The position numbers and the translations under genes are program-made. Of a stretch of 64,000 nucleotides of DNA, positions 33,497-46,114 are shown one piece after another (the first letter of the stretch is position 1; every line of letters begins with the position of its first letter). Source of the stretch: Gadus chalcogrammus (Eukaryota; Chordata; Actinopteri; Gadiformes; Gadidae); contig NC_079412.1 in the NCBI RefSeq assembly GCF_026213295.1, positions 2,869,813 to 2,933,812 on the forward strand. The letters run 5' to 3'. The notes under the pieces were generated by a model. It saw only the letters and a program-made list of their open reading frames with translations, did no database searches and was not told where the DNA came from.

Positions 33497-34509
33497 ATTA
33501 TTCTTACCTCCCTAAAAGTGGGACCACAGCCCAAACCGTAAATGGTGCCGACACGCGAATTGCATGACTAGATCCAGATCTGTTCGGACTAAGCAGACGA
33601 CAAAATCCAGACGCGCCGGTCACTAGGTGGCGCTATACCAAGGAATACGCGTTTGGGGCTATAACTCCCACACCGAACCTCCCACAGTCAAAAACTTGTA
33701 CCCACATATTCACTGGAGTCTGCTGCATCTTTTGGCCTAGGCCACGCCCATTTGCGTCTATGAATATTTTTCGCTAAATCGCGAAAACCGCAAAAATGTT
33801 TTTTCGCTACTCCTCCCACAATTCTCGACCAATCAACACCAAACTTTGCACACAGCATCTTCAGACGCACACGCAGAGGAATCATCAACCGTTTTTTGAT
33901 CCGACCTTCGACGACGAAACGGTAGCGTTTTGAATATTTATTTATTGGCTACGTTTTACGTCGAAACGCAAAAATTCAAAGAATACCAAAATTAGACATC
34001 GGATCAAGTCCAAATTTTAGACACATGTCGGTGCTACCCTTAATGGCGTTCATTAAAAAATTCGGAATATTTCGCCATTAGGGGGCGCAATAAACGAGGA
34101 AATTGTATATCTTCTAATTGGCCTGAGGAATGTTCTTCAAACTCGAGGGAAAACATCAAGGGGCAATCCCGAGTCTATCTAGGAAATATGGCCAAGAATT
34201 ATTCATGTGGGCGGGAGTTATTTGGAAAAGGAAAATTGTCTTCGTAAAATTTCGCCAACAGGGCGGCGCCAAAAAACGACAACATTATCTATCTCCCATT
34301 TGGCCAATGGAATGTTCTGAAAACGCGTTTTAGGCTATAACTCCCACACCGAAGCTCCCACAGTCAAAACCTTTATATCCACAGATTCACTGGAGTCAGT
34401 TGCATCTTTTGGCATAGGCCAAGCCAATTTGTTTTGAACACATGCTTCGCGTTGTGCCGGCGAAATGCACACTTCTTGGACCCCTGCATAACTGCTTGCA
34501 GTTCTAGTT
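33497..34509 (+). repeat. R38, chimeric L monomer
   Basis: The L tail begins like L2 (AACAGGGCGGCGCC, with CATTATCTATCTCCC) but is cut short after GCCAAGCCAATTTG and joined to TTTTGAACACATGC with a single 32-bp repeat, as in L1. Confidence 0.88.
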
Positions 34510-34513
34510 ATTA

Positions 34514-34696
34514 GGGGTCCAAGCCAACAGGTTGGATCCCTATTGTTTTTGTAAGGATTTTTAGGGGTCCAAGCCAACAGGTTGGATCCCTATTGTTTTT
34601 GTAAGGATTATTATTAGGGGTCCAAGCCAACAGGTTGGATCCCTATTGTTTTTGTAAGGATTATTATTAGGGGTCCAAGCCAACAGGTTGGATCCC
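34514..34696 (+). repeat. Four tandem 5' hairpin cassettes
   Basis: Hairpins at 34514, 34564, 34617 and 34670 (27 nt each), steps 50, 53 and 53. The last three linkers use the same ATTATTA join. Confidence 0.95.
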
Positions 34697-34720
34697 TATT
34701 GTTTTTGTAAGGATTATTAT

Positions 34721-35733
34721 TCCTATTATTCTTACCCCCCTAAAAGTGGGACCACAGCCCAAACCGTAAATGGTGCCGACACGCGAATTGCATGACTAGA
34801 TCCAGATCTGTTCGGACTAAGCAGACGACAAAATCCAGACGCGCCGGTCACTAGGTGGCGCTATACCAAGGAATACGCGTTTGGGGCTATAACTCCCACA
34901 CCGAACCTCCCACATTCAAAACCTTGTACACACAGATGCACTGGAGTCTGCTGCATCTTTTGGCATAGGCCACGCCCATTTGCGTCTATGAATATTTTTC
35001 GCTAAATCGCGAAAACCGCAAAACTGTTTTTTCCCTACTCCTCCCACATTTCTTGACCAATCGACACCAAACTTTGCACACGGCATCTTTAGACGCACGC
35101 GCAAAGAAATTATCGGACAGTTTTTTGATCCGACCTTCGACGACGAAACGGTAGCGTTTGGAATATTGGTTTATTAGCTAAATTAGACGTGGAAAATCTA
35201 AAATCCCAAAAAATCAAAAATAGACATCGGATCGAGTCCAAATTTTAGACACATGTCGGAGCTACCCTTAATGGCGTTCAATAAAAAATTCGGAAGATTT
35301 CGCCATTAGGGGGCGCAATAAACGAGGAAATTGTATATCTTCTAATTGGCCCAAGGAATGTTCTTCAAACTGTAAGGGAACCATCAAGGGGCAAACCCGA
35401 GTCTATATAAAAAATATGGCCAAGAATTATTAATGTGGGCGGGAGTTTTTGGCAAAGGAAGATTGTCTTTGGAAAATTTCGCCACAAGGGGGCGCAAATA
35501 AACGACGAAATAATATATCTCCTAACTGGCCAATGGAATGTTCTGAAAACACGTTTTGGGCTATAACTCCCACACCGAAGCTCCCACAGTCAAAAACGTT
35601 ATATGCACAGATTCACTGGAGTCAGTTGCATCTTTTGGCATACGCCGTTTCTCAAATTCCAACACATGCTTCGCGTTGTGCCGGCGAAATGCACACTTCT
35701 TGGACCCCTGCATAACTGCTTGCAGTTCTAGTT
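34721..35733 (+). repeat. R39, L1-type monomer
   Basis: Head CTTACCCCCCTAAAAG. Second half copies R24 (offset about 14410), including ACACGTTTTGGGC and CAAATTCCAACACATGC. Intact 3' end. Confidence 0.92.
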
Positions 35734-35758
35734 TATTATTATTATTATTATTATTATT
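35733..35758 (+). repeat. (TTA)n microsatellite
   Basis: 26-bp pure tract directly after CTAGTT of R39, with no cassette. Confidence 0.95.
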
Positions 35759-37123
35759 CCCCCCTAGAAGTGGGTCCACAGCCCAAACCGTAAATGGTGC
35801 CGACACGCCAATTGCATGACTAGATCCAGGGCCCTGAGTTCTAAGCAGACGACCAAATCCAGACACGCCGGCCACTAGGTGGCGCTATACCAAGGAAAGA
35901 CGCGTTTGGGGCTATAACTCCCACACCGAACCTCCCACATTCAAAACCTTGTACACACAGATTCACTGGAGTCTGCTGCATCTTTTGGTATAGGCCACGC
36001 CCATTTGCGTCTATGAATATTTTTCGCTAAATCGCGAAAACCGCAAAACAGTTTTTTCCCTACTCCTCCCACATTTCTTGACCAATCAACACCAAACTTT
36101 GCACACGACATCTTCAGACGCACCCGCAAAGGAATCATCAACAGTTTTTTTATCCGACCTTCGACGAAGAAACGGAAGCGTTTTGAATATTTGTTTATTG
36201 GCTACGTTTTACGTCGAAACGCAAAAATTCAAAGAATACCAAAAGTAGACGTCGGATCAAGTCCAAATTTTAGACACATGTCGGTGCTACCCTTAATGGC
36301 GTTCAATAAAGAATTCGGAATATTTCGCCATTAGGGGGCGCAATAAACGAGGAAATTGTATATTTTCTAATTGGCCAAAGGAATGTTCTTCAAACTATAA
36401 GGGAACCATCAAAGGGCAAACCCGAGTCTATATAAAAAATATGGCCAAGAATTAATAATGTAGGCGGGAGTTATTTGGCAAAGGAAAATTGTCTTTGGAA
36501 AATTTCGCCAACAGGGCGGCGCCAAAAAACGACGAAATAATATATCTCCTATTTGGCCAATGGAATGTTCTGAAAACGCGTTTTAGGCTATAACTCCCAC
36601 ACCGAAGCTCCCACAGTCGAAAACGTTATACGCACAGATTCATTGGAGTCAGCTGCATCTTTTGGCATAGGCCAGGCCCATTTGCGTCAGTATTTTCTTT
36701 ATGCAAAATCGCAAAAACAGCTAAACTGCCTTTTCGCTACTCCTCCCACATTTCTTGCCCAATTGACACCAAACTTTGCACACGACATCTTCAGACGCAC
36801 ACTACAAGAAATCTGCAAAACTATTTTGATCCGACCATCGTTGACGAAACGGTAGCGTTTTGAATATATGTTTTGCGTTGCAAATCAGTAAAAACTATTT
36901 TGATCCAACCGTCGACGACTAAACGGTAGCGGAAAATGCGTTTGGGGCCGAAACTCCCACACTGAACCTCTCACAGTCAAAACCTTTATATCCACAGGTT
37001 GTTCACGGTAGCGTTTTGAATACTTGGTTCGCGTTGTGCCGGCGAAATGCACATTTCTTGTCGCGTTGTGCCGGCGAAATGCACACTTCTTGGACCCCTG
37101 CATAACTGCTTGCAGTTCTAGTT
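35759..37123 (+). repeat. R40, L2-type monomer
   Basis: Head CCCCCCTAGAAGTGGGTCC with GGGCCCTGAGTTC, then a full L2 tail with doublet. The second module carries an open + frame (36643-36855) without recognisable protein features. Confidence 0.92.
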
Positions 37124-37950
37124 TATTATTATTATTATACTACCTCCCCGTGAAAGTGGAACCACAGCCCAAACCGTAAATGGTGCACACGCGCCAATTA
37201 CATGACTAGAACCAGTACCGGCACCGCTACTCAGATAACCAAATCCAGACATGCCGGCCACTAGGTGGCGCTATACCAAGGAGAAACACGTTTGGGGCTA
37301 AAACTCCCACACCGAACCTCCCAGAGTCCAAAAACTTGTACACACAGATGCACTGGAGTCTGCTGCATCTTTTGGCCTAGGCCACGCCCATTTGCGTCTA
37401 TGAATATTTTTCGCTGAATCGCGAAAACCGCAAAACTGTTTTTTCCCTACTCCTCCCACATTTCTTGACCAATCAACACCAAACTTTGCACACGACATCT
37501 TCAGACGCACACGCAAAGGAATCATCAACAGTTTTTTGATCCGACCTTCGACGACGAAACGGTAGCGTTTTGAATATTGGTATATTAGCTAAATTAGATG
37601 TGGAAAATCAAAAATCCAAAAAAATCCAAAATTAGACATCGGATCGAGTCCAAATTCTACACACATGTTGGTGCTAACCTTATTGACGTTCGCTAAAAAT
37701 TTCGGACAATTTCGCCGTTAGGGGGCGCAATAAACGAGAAAATGTTATATCTTCTACAAAATTTCGCCGCGAAAACGCTACACTGACTTCTCGCTACTCC
37801 TACCAATCAAATCCTTTGTATCCACAGGTTCAGGGTAGCGTTTTGAACACATGCTTCACGTTGTGCCGGCGAAATGCACATTTCTTGTCGCATTGTGCCG
37901 GCGAAATGCACACTTCTTGGACCCCTGCATAACTGCTTGCAGTTCTAGTT
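37124..37950 (+). repeat. R41, S-type monomer
   Basis: Head ACTACCTCCCCGTGAAAG, shared only with R52. Tail like R32. Intact 3' end. Confidence 0.92.
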
Positions 37951-37951
37951 A

Positions 37952-37978
37952 GGGGTCCAAGCCAACAGGTTGGATCCC
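37952..37978 (+). repeat. 5' hairpin cassette
   Basis: Abuts CTAGTT of R41. Confidence 0.9.
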
Positions 37979-37999
37979 TATTGTTTTTGTAAGGATTAT

Positions 38000-38811
38000 T
38001 ATTCCTATACTTGCCCCCCTAAAAGTGATACCACAGCCCAAACCGTAAATGGTGCCGACACGCGAATTGCATGACTAGATCCAGATCTGTTCGGACTAAG
38101 CAGACGACAAAATCCAGACCTGCCGGCCACTAGGTGGCGCTATACCAAGGAATACGCGTTTGGGGCTATAACTCCCACACCGAACCTCCCACAGTCAAAA
38201 ACTTGTACCCACATATTCACTGGAGTCTGCTGCATCTTTTGGCATAGGCCACGCCCATTTGCGTCTATGAATATTTTTCGCAAAATCGCGAAAACCGCAA
38301 AACAGTTTTTTCCCTACTCCTCCCACATTTTTTGACCAATCAACACCAAACTTTGCACACGACATCTTCAGACGCACACGCAAAGAAATTATCGGACAGT
38401 TTTTTGATCCGACCGTCGACGACGAAACGGTAGCGTTTTGAATATTGGTATATTAGCTAAATTAGACGTGGAAAATCAAAAATCCAGAAAAATCCAAAAG
38501 TAGACATCGGAACGAGTCCAAATTTTACAGACATGTTGGTGCTAACCTTAATGCCGTTCGATAAAAAAATCGGAAAATTTCGCCATTAGGGGGCGCCATA
38601 AACGAGGAAATTGTATATCTTCTAAAAAATGTCGCTGCGAACTGACTTCTCGCTACTCCTACCACAGTCAAATCCTTTGTATCCACAGGTTCAGGGTAGC
38701 GTTTTGAACACATGCTTCGCGTTGTGCCGGCGAAACGCACATTTCTTGTCGCGTTGTGCCGGCGAAATGCACACTTCTTGGACCCCTGCATAACTGCTTG
38801 CAGTTCTAGTT
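38000..38811 (+). repeat. R42, S-type monomer with damaged tail
   Basis: Head ACTTGCCCCCCTAAAAG. The tail reads AAAAAATGTCGCTGCGAACTGAC, having lost the GAAAACGCTACA segment. Intact 3' end. Confidence 0.9.
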
Positions 38812-39601
38812 ATACTTACCCCCCTAAAAGTGGTACCACAGCCCAAACCGTAAATGGTGCACACACGCCAATTACATGACTAGATCCAGATCTCTTCGGA
38901 CTACGCAGACGACCAAACCCAGACACGCCGGCCACTAGGTGGCGCTATACCAAGGAAAGACACGTTTGGGGCTATAACTCCCACACCGAACCTCCCACAT
39001 TCAAAACCTTGTACACACAGATTCACTGGAGTCTGCTGCATCTTTTGGTATAGGCCACGCCCATTTGCGTCTATGAATATTTTTCGCTAAATCGCGAAAA
39101 CCGCAAAACTGTTTTTTCGCTACTCCTCGCACATTTCTTGACCAATCAACACCAAACTTTGCACACGGCATCTTCAGACGCACACGCAAAGAAATCATAT
39201 ACAGTTTTTTGATCCGACCTTCGACGACGAAACGGTAGAGTTTTGAATATTATTTTATTAGCTAAATTAGACGTGGAAAATTAAAAAACCAAAAAATTCC
39301 AAAATTAGACATCGGATCGAGTCCAAATTTTAGACACATGTTGGTGCTAACCTTATTGACCTTCGATAAAAATTTCGGAAAATTTCGCCATTAGGGGGCG
39401 CAATAAACGAGGAAATTGTATATCTTCTACAAAAATTTCGCCGCGAAAACGCTACACTGACTTCTCGCTACTCCACAGGTTCAGGGTAGCGTTTTGAACA
39501 CATGCTTCGCGTTTTTCCGGCGAAATGCACATTTCTTGTCGCGTTGTGCCGGCGAAATGCACACTTCTTGGACCCCTGCATAACTGCTTGCAGTTCTAGT
39601 T
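38812..39601 (+). repeat. R43, S-type monomer with 25-bp tail deletion
   Basis: Head ACTTACCCCCCTAAAAG. Shares the TCC-to-TCC deletion and GCGTTTTTCCGGCG with R27 and R36. Intact 3' end. Confidence 0.92.
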
Positions 39602-40618
39602 ATTATTATTATTCCCCCCTAGAAGTGGGTCCACAGCCCAAACCGTAAATGGTGCCGACACGCCAATTGCATGACTAGATCCAGGGCCCTGAGTTCTAAG
39701 CAGACGACAAAATCCAGACACGCCGGCCACTAGGTGGCGCTATACCAAGGAATACGCGTTTGGGGCTATAACTCCCACACCGAACCTCACAGAGTCCAAA
39801 AACTTGTACCCACAGATGCACTGGAGTCTGCTGCATCATTTGGCCTAGGCCACGCCCATTTGCGTCTATGAATATTTTTCGCTAAATCGCGAAAACCGCA
39901 AAACTGTTTTTTCCCTACTCCTCCCACATTTTTTGACCAATCGACACCAAACTTTGCACACGACATCTTCAGACCCACACGCAAAGAAATCATCAACAGT
40001 TATTTGATCCGACCTTCGACAACGAAACGGTAGAGTTTTCAATATTTGTTTATTAGCTAAATTAGACGTGGAACATTTAAAATCCAAAAAAATCCAAAAT
40101 TAGACATCGGATCGAGTCCAAATTCTACATATATGTTGGTGCTAACCTTAATGACGTACGATAAAAAATTCGGACAATTTCGCCTTTAGGGGGCGCAATA
40201 AACGAGGAAATTGTATATCTTCTAATTGGCCAAAGGAATGTTCTTCAAACTCAAGTGAAACCATCAAGGGGCAAACCCGAGTCTATACAGAAAATATGGC
40301 TTATAATTATTAATGTGGGCGGGAGTTATTTGGCAAAGGAAAATTGTCTTTGGAAAATTTCGCCAACAGGGCGGCTCCAAAAAACGACGACATTGTCTAT
40401 CTCCTATTTGGCCAATGGAATGTTCTGAAAACGCGTTTTAGGCTATAACTCCCACACCGAAGCTCCCACAGTCAAAACCTTTATATCCACATGTTGTTCA
40501 CGGTAGCGTTTTGAATACTTGCTACGCGTTGTGCCGGCGAAATGCACATTTCTTGTCGCGTTGTGCCGGCGAAATGCACACTTCTTGGACCCCTGCATAA
40601 CTGCTTGCAGTTCTAGTT
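39602..40618 (+). repeat. R44, chimeric L monomer
   Basis: Front like R33. The tail starts like L2 (AACAGGGCGGCTCC), then skips most of the second and third modules and joins at TATATCCACATGTTGTTCACGG to the L2 end with the doublet. Repeated as R48. Confidence 0.92.
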
Positions 40619-40619
40619 A

Positions 40620-40646
40620 GGGGTCCAAGCCAACAGGTTGGATCCC
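40620..40646 (+). repeat. 5' hairpin cassette
   Basis: Within the 3614-offset block; same context at 44234. Confidence 0.9.
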
Positions 40647-40667
40647 TATTGTTTTTGTAAGGATTTT

Positions 40668-41525
40668 TCCTATTATTATTCTTCCCCCCGTACTTGTTGG
40701 ACTACAGCCCAAACCGTAAATGGTGCACACGCGCCAATTGCATGACTAGAACCAGTACCGGCACCGCTACTCAGATAACCAAATCCAGACATGCCGGCCA
40801 CTAGGTGGCGCAATACCAAGGAGAAACACGTTTGGGACTATAACTCCCACACCGAACCTCCCAGAGTCCAAAAACTTGTACACACAGATGCACTGGAGTC
40901 TGCTGCATCTTTTGGCCTAGGCCACGCCCATTTGCGTCTATGAATATTTTTCGCTAAATCGCGAAAACCGCAAAACTGTTTTTTCCCTACTCCTCCCACA
41001 TTTCTTGACCAATCGACACCAAACTTTGCACACGGCATCTTCAGACGCACACGCAAAGAAATCATATACAGTTTTTTGATCCGACCTTCGACGACGAAAC
41101 GGTAGAGTTTTGAATATTTGTTTATTAGCTAAATTAGACGTGGAAAATCCAAAATCCAAAAAAATAAATAAAAAGACATCGGATCGAGTCCAAATTTTAC
41201 ACACATGTCGGTGCTAGCCCTAATGACGTTCGATAAAAAAATCGGACATTTTCGCCATTAGGGGGCGCAATAAACGAGGAAATTGTATATTTTCTACAAA
41301 ATTTTTCCATTAGGGGCCGCCATAAACGAGGGAATTGTTCATCTCCTAACTGGCCAAAGGAATGTTCTGAAAACGCGTTTGGGGATATATCTCCCACACT
41401 GAACCTCCCACAGTCAAAAACTTTGTATCCACAGGTTCACGGTAGCGTTTTGAACACATGCTACGCGTTGTGCCGGCGAAATGCACATTTCTTGGACCCC
41501 TGCATAACTGCTTGCAGTTCTAGTT
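40668..41525 (+). repeat. R45, divergent monomer (X type, about 855 bp)
   Basis: Head CTTCCCCCCGTACTTGTTGG. Site 1 is altered to GGTGGCGCAATACC. The tail has a second CCATTAGGGGCCGCC block at about 41306 followed by TGTTCATCTCC and one 32-bp repeat, an arrangement seen only here and in R49. Confidence 0.9.
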
Positions 41526-42340
41526 TTTATTCTTCCCCCCGTACTTGTGGGACCACAGCCCAAACCGTAAATGGTGCACACGCGCTAATTACATGACTAG
41601 AACCAGTACCGGCACCGCTACTCAGATAACCAAATCCAGACATACCGGCCACTAGGTGGCGCTATACCAAGGGAAAATGCGTTTGGGGCTATAACTCCCA
41701 CACCGAACCTCCCACATTCAAAACCTCGTACACACAGATTCACTGGAGTCTGCTGCATCTTTTGGCATAGGCCACGCCCATTTGCGTCTATAATTTTTTT
41801 TCGCAAAATCGCGAAAACCGCAAAACTGTTTTTTCGCTACTCCTCCCACATTTCTTGACCAATCGACACAAAACTTTGCACACGACATCTTCAGACGCAC
41901 ACGCAAAGGAATCATATACAGTTTTTTGATCCGACCTTCGACGACGAAACGATAGCATTTTGAATATTGGTATATTAGCTAAATTAGACGTGGAAAATCA
42001 AAAATACAAAAAAATCCAAAATTAGACATCGGATCGAGTCCAAATTCTACTCACATGTTGGTGCTAACCTTAATGACGTTCGATAAAAATTTCGGAAAAT
42101 TCCGCCATTAGGGGGCGCAATAAACGAGAAAATGTTATATCTTCTACAAAATTTCGCCGCGAAAACGCTACACTGACTTCTCGCTACTCCTACCAATCAA
42201 ATCCTTTGTATCCACAGGTTCAGGGTAGCGTTTTGAACACATGCTTCACGTTGTGCCGGCGAAATGCACATTTCTTGTCGCATTGTGCCGGCGAAATGCA
42301 CACTTCTTGGACCCCTGCATAACTGCTTGCAGTTCTAGTT
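41526..42340 (+). repeat. R46, S-type monomer
   Basis: Head CTTCCCCCCGTACTTGTGGG. Core with TCTATAATTTTTTTTCGC; tail of the R32 type (GAGAAAATGTTATATC). Its counterpart R50 has a different tail, so the pair marks a tail exchange. Confidence 0.92.
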
Positions 42341-42344
42341 ATTA

Positions 42345-42371
42345 GGGGTCCAAGCCAACAGGTTGGATCCC
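42345..42371 (+). repeat. 5' hairpin cassette
   Basis: Reached through TTATTA after R46; start of the block shared with 27495. Confidence 0.9.
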
Positions 42372-42379
42372 TATTGTTT

Positions 42380-43830
42380 TTGTAAGGATTATTCCTATTA
42401 TTATTATTATTCCAGCACTAAAAGTGTGCCCACAGCCCAAACCGTAAATGGTGCCGACACGCCAATTGCATGACTAGATCCAGGTCCGTGAGGTGACGGC
42501 AAACGACAAAATCCAGACATGCCGGCCACTAGGTGGCGCTATACCAAGGAATACGCGTTTGGGGCTATTACTCCCACACCGAACCTCCCAGAGTCCAAAA
42601 ACTTGTACACACAGATGCACTGGAGTCTGCTGCATCTTTTGGCCTAGGCCACGCCCATTTGCGTCTATGAATATTTTTCGCTAAATCACGAAAACCGCAA
42701 AACTGTTTTTTCCCTACTCCTCCCACATTTCTTGACCAATCAACACCAAACTTTGCACACGACATCTTCAGACGCACACGCAAAGGAATCATCAACAGTT
42801 TTTTGATCCGACCTTCGACGACGAAACGGTAGCGTTTTGAATATTGGTATATTAGCTAAATTAGATGTGGAAAATCAAAAATCCAAAAAAATCCAAAATT
42901 AGACATCTGATCGAGTCCAAATTCTACACACATGTTGGTGCTAACCTTATTGACGTTCGCTAAAAATTTCGGACAATTTCGCCGTTAGGGGGCGCAATAA
43001 ACGAGAAAATGTTATATCTTCTACAAAATTTCGCCGCGAAAACGCTACACTGACTTCTCGCTACTCCTACCAATCAAATCCTTTGTATCCACAGGTTCAG
43101 GGTAGCATTTTGAACACATGCTTCACGTTGTGCCGGCGAAATGCACATTTCTTGTCGCATTGTGCCGGCGAAATGCACACTTCTTGGACCCCTGCATAAC
43201 TGCTTGCAGTTCTAGTTATTATTATTCCCCCCTAGAAGTGGGTCCACAGCCCAAACCGTAAATGGTGCCGACACGCCAATTGCATGACTAGATCCAGGGC
43301 CCTGAGTTCTAAGCAGACGACAAAATCCAGACACGCCGGCCACTAGGTGGCGCTATACCAAGGAATACGCGTTTGGGGCTATAACTCCCACACCGAACCT
43401 CACAGAGTCCAAAAACTTGTACCCACAGATGCACTGGAGTCTGCTGCATCATTTGGCCTAGGCCACGCCCATTTGCGTCTATGAATATTTTTCGCTAAAT
43501 CGCGAAAACCGCAAAACTGTTTTTTTCCCTACTCCTCCCACATTTTTTGACCAATCGACACCAAACTTTGCACACGACATCTTCAGACCCACACGCAAAG
43601 AAATCATCAACAGTTATTTGATCCGACCTTCGACAACGAAACGGTAGAGTTTTCAATATTTGTTTATTAGCTAAATTAGACGTGGAACATTTAAAATCCA
43701 AAAAAATCCAAAATTAGACATCGGATCGAGTCCAAATTCTACATATATGTTGGTGCTAACCTTAATGACGTACGATAAAAAATTCGGACAATTTCGCCTT
43801 TAGGGGGCGCAATAAACGAGGAAATTGTAT
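42380..43830 (+). repeat. 1.45-kb duplicated block, copy B (offset 14850)
   Basis: Counterpart of 27530-28980. It sits between the two copies of the 3614-offset block, so the local period combines two older blocks. Confidence 0.88.
42394..43217 (+). repeat. R47, S-type monomer, copy of R32
   Basis: Head CCAGCACTAAAAGTGTGCC and the ACATCTGATCG mark are the same as in R32. Confidence 0.92.
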
Positions 43831-44232
43831 ATCTTCTAATTGGCCAAAGGAATGTTCTTCAAACTCAAGTGAAACCATCAAGGGGCAAACCCGAGTCTAT
43901 ACAGAAAATATGGCTTATAATTATTAATGTGGGCGGGAGTTATTTGGCAAAGGAAAATTGTCTTTGGAAAATTTCGCCAACAGGGCGGCTCCAAAAAACG
44001 ACGACATTGTCTATCTCCTATTTGGCCAATGGAATGTTCTGAAAACGCGTTTTAGGCTATAACTCCCACACCGAAGCTCCCACAGTCAAAACCTTTATAT
44101 CCACATGTTGTTCACGGTAGCGTTTTGAATACTTGCTACGCGTTGTGCCGGCGAAATGCACATTTCTTGTCGCGTTGTGCCGGCGAAATGCACACTTCTT
44201 GGACCCCTGCATAACTGCTTGCAGTTCTAGTT
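43218..44232 (+). repeat. R48, chimeric L monomer, copy of R44
   Basis: Same tail chimera as R44 at offset 3614; one extra T in the T run near 43521. Confidence 0.92.
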
Positions 44233-44233
44233 A

Positions 44234-44260
44234 GGGGTCCAAGCCAACAGGTTGGATCCC
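44234..44260 (+). repeat. 5' hairpin cassette
   Basis: Copy of the 40620 cassette. Confidence 0.9.
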
Positions 44261-44284
44261 TATTGTTTTTGTAAGGATTTTTCC

Positions 44285-45139
44285 TATTATTATTCTTCCC
44301 CCCGTACTTGTTGGACTACAGCCCAAACCGTAAATGGTGCACACGCGCCAATTGCATGACTAGAACCAGTACCGGCACCGCTACTCAGATAACCAAATCC
44401 AGACATGCCGGCCACTAGGTGGCGCAATACCAAGGAGAAACACGTTTGGGACTATAACTCCCACACCGAACCTCCCAGAGTCCAAAAACTTGTACACACA
44501 GATGCACTGGAGTCTGCTGCATCTTTTGGCCTAGGCCACGCCCATTTGCGTCTATGAATATTTTTCGCTAAATCGCGAAAACCGCAAAACTGTTTTTTCC
44601 CTACTCCTCCCACATTTCTTGACCAATCGACACCAAACTTTGCACACGGCATCTTCAGACGCACACGCAAAGAAATCATATACAGTTTTTTGATCCGACC
44701 TTCGACGACGAAACGGTAGAGTTTTGAATATTTGTTTATTAGCTAAATTAGACGTGGAAAATCCAAAATCCAAAAAAATAAATAAAAAGACATCGGATCG
44801 AGTCCAAATTTTACACACATGTCGGTGCTAGCCCTAATGACGTTCGATAAAAAAATCGGACATTTTCGCCATTAGGGGGCGCAATAAACGAGGAAATTGT
44901 ATATTTTCTACAAAATTTTTCCATTAGGGGCCGCCATAAACGAGGGAATTGTTCATCTCCTAACTGGCCAAAGGAATGTTCTGAAAACGCGTTTGGGGAT
45001 ATATCTCCCACACTGAACCTCCCACAGTCAAAAACTTTGTATCCACAGGTTCACGGTAGCGTTTTGAACACATGCTACGCGTTGTGCCGGCGAAATGCAC
45101 ATTTCTTGGACCCCTGCATAACTGCTTGCAGTTCTAGTT
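44285..45139 (+). repeat. R49, divergent monomer, copy of R45
   Basis: Same GGTGGCGCAATACC site 1 and ATTAGGGGCCGCC block as R45. Confidence 0.92.
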
Positions 45140-45956
45140 TTTATTCTTCCCCCCGTACTTGTGGGACCACAGCCCAAACCGTAAATGGTGCACACGCGCT
45201 AATTACATGACTAGAACCAGTACCGGCACCGCTACTCAGATAACCAAATCCAGACATACCGGCCACTAGGTGGCGCTATACCAAGGGAAAATGCGTTTGG
45301 GGCTATAACTCCCACACCGAACCTCCCACATTCAAAACCTCGTACACACAGATTCACTGGAGTCTGCTGCATCTTTTGGCATAGGCCACGCCCATTTGCG
45401 TCTATAATTTTTTTTCGCAAAATCGCGAAAACCGCAAAACTGTTTTTTCGCTACTCCTCCCACATTTCTTGACCAATCGACACAAAACTTTGCACACGAC
45501 ATCTTCAGACGCACACGCAAAGGAATCATATACAGTTTTTTGATCCGACCTTCGACGACGAAACGATAGCATTTTGAATATTGGTATATTAGCTAAATTA
45601 GACGTGGAAAATCAAAAATACAAAAAAATCCAAAATTAGACATCGGATCGAGTCCAAATTCTACTCACATGTTGGTGCTAACCTTAATGACGTTCGATAA
45701 AAATTTCGGAAAATTCCGCCATTAGGGGGCGCAATAAACGAGGAAATTGTATATCTTCTACAAAATTTCGCCGCAAAAACGCTACACTGACTTCTCGCTA
45801 CTCCTACCACAGTCAAATCCTTTGTATCCACAGGTTCAGGGTAGCGTTTTCAACACATGCTTCGCGATGTGCCGGCGAAATGCACATTTCTTGTCGCGTT
45901 GTGCCGGCGAAATGCACACTTCTTGGACCCCTGCATAACTGCTTGCAGTTCTAGTT
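45140..45956 (+). repeat. R50, S-type monomer
   Basis: Core copied from R46, but from about 45735 the tail is of the R8 type (GCCGCAAAAACGC, GCGATGTGCC). Intact 3' end. Confidence 0.92.
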
Positions 45957-45957
45957 A

Positions 45958-46092
45958 GGGGTCCAAGCCAACAGGTTGGATCCCTATTGTTTTTGTAAGG
46001 ATTATTATTATTAGGGGTCCAAGCCAACAGGTTGGATCCCTATTGTTTTTGTAAGGATTTTTTTAGGGGTCCAAGCCAACAGGTTGGATCCC
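45958..46092 (+). repeat. Three tandem 5' hairpin cassettes
   Basis: Hairpins at 45958, 46014 and 46066, steps 56 and 52; the third has the AGGGATT trailer. Confidence 0.92.
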
Positions 46093-46114
46093 TATTGTTT
46101 TTGTAGGGATTTTT

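Larger units (their letters stand above)
39605..42120 (+). repeat. 2.5-kb duplicated block, copy A (offset 3614)
   Basis: Spans R44, the cassette at 40620, R45 and most of R46. Recurs at 43219-45734 with only a poly-T length change noticed near 43521. Ends inside the AAACGAG(A/G)AAAT site where tails are swapped. Confidence 0.9.
43219..45734 (+). repeat. 2.5-kb duplicated block, copy B (offset 3614)
   Basis: Counterpart of 39605-42120 (R48, cassette, R49, most of R50). Confidence 0.9.
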
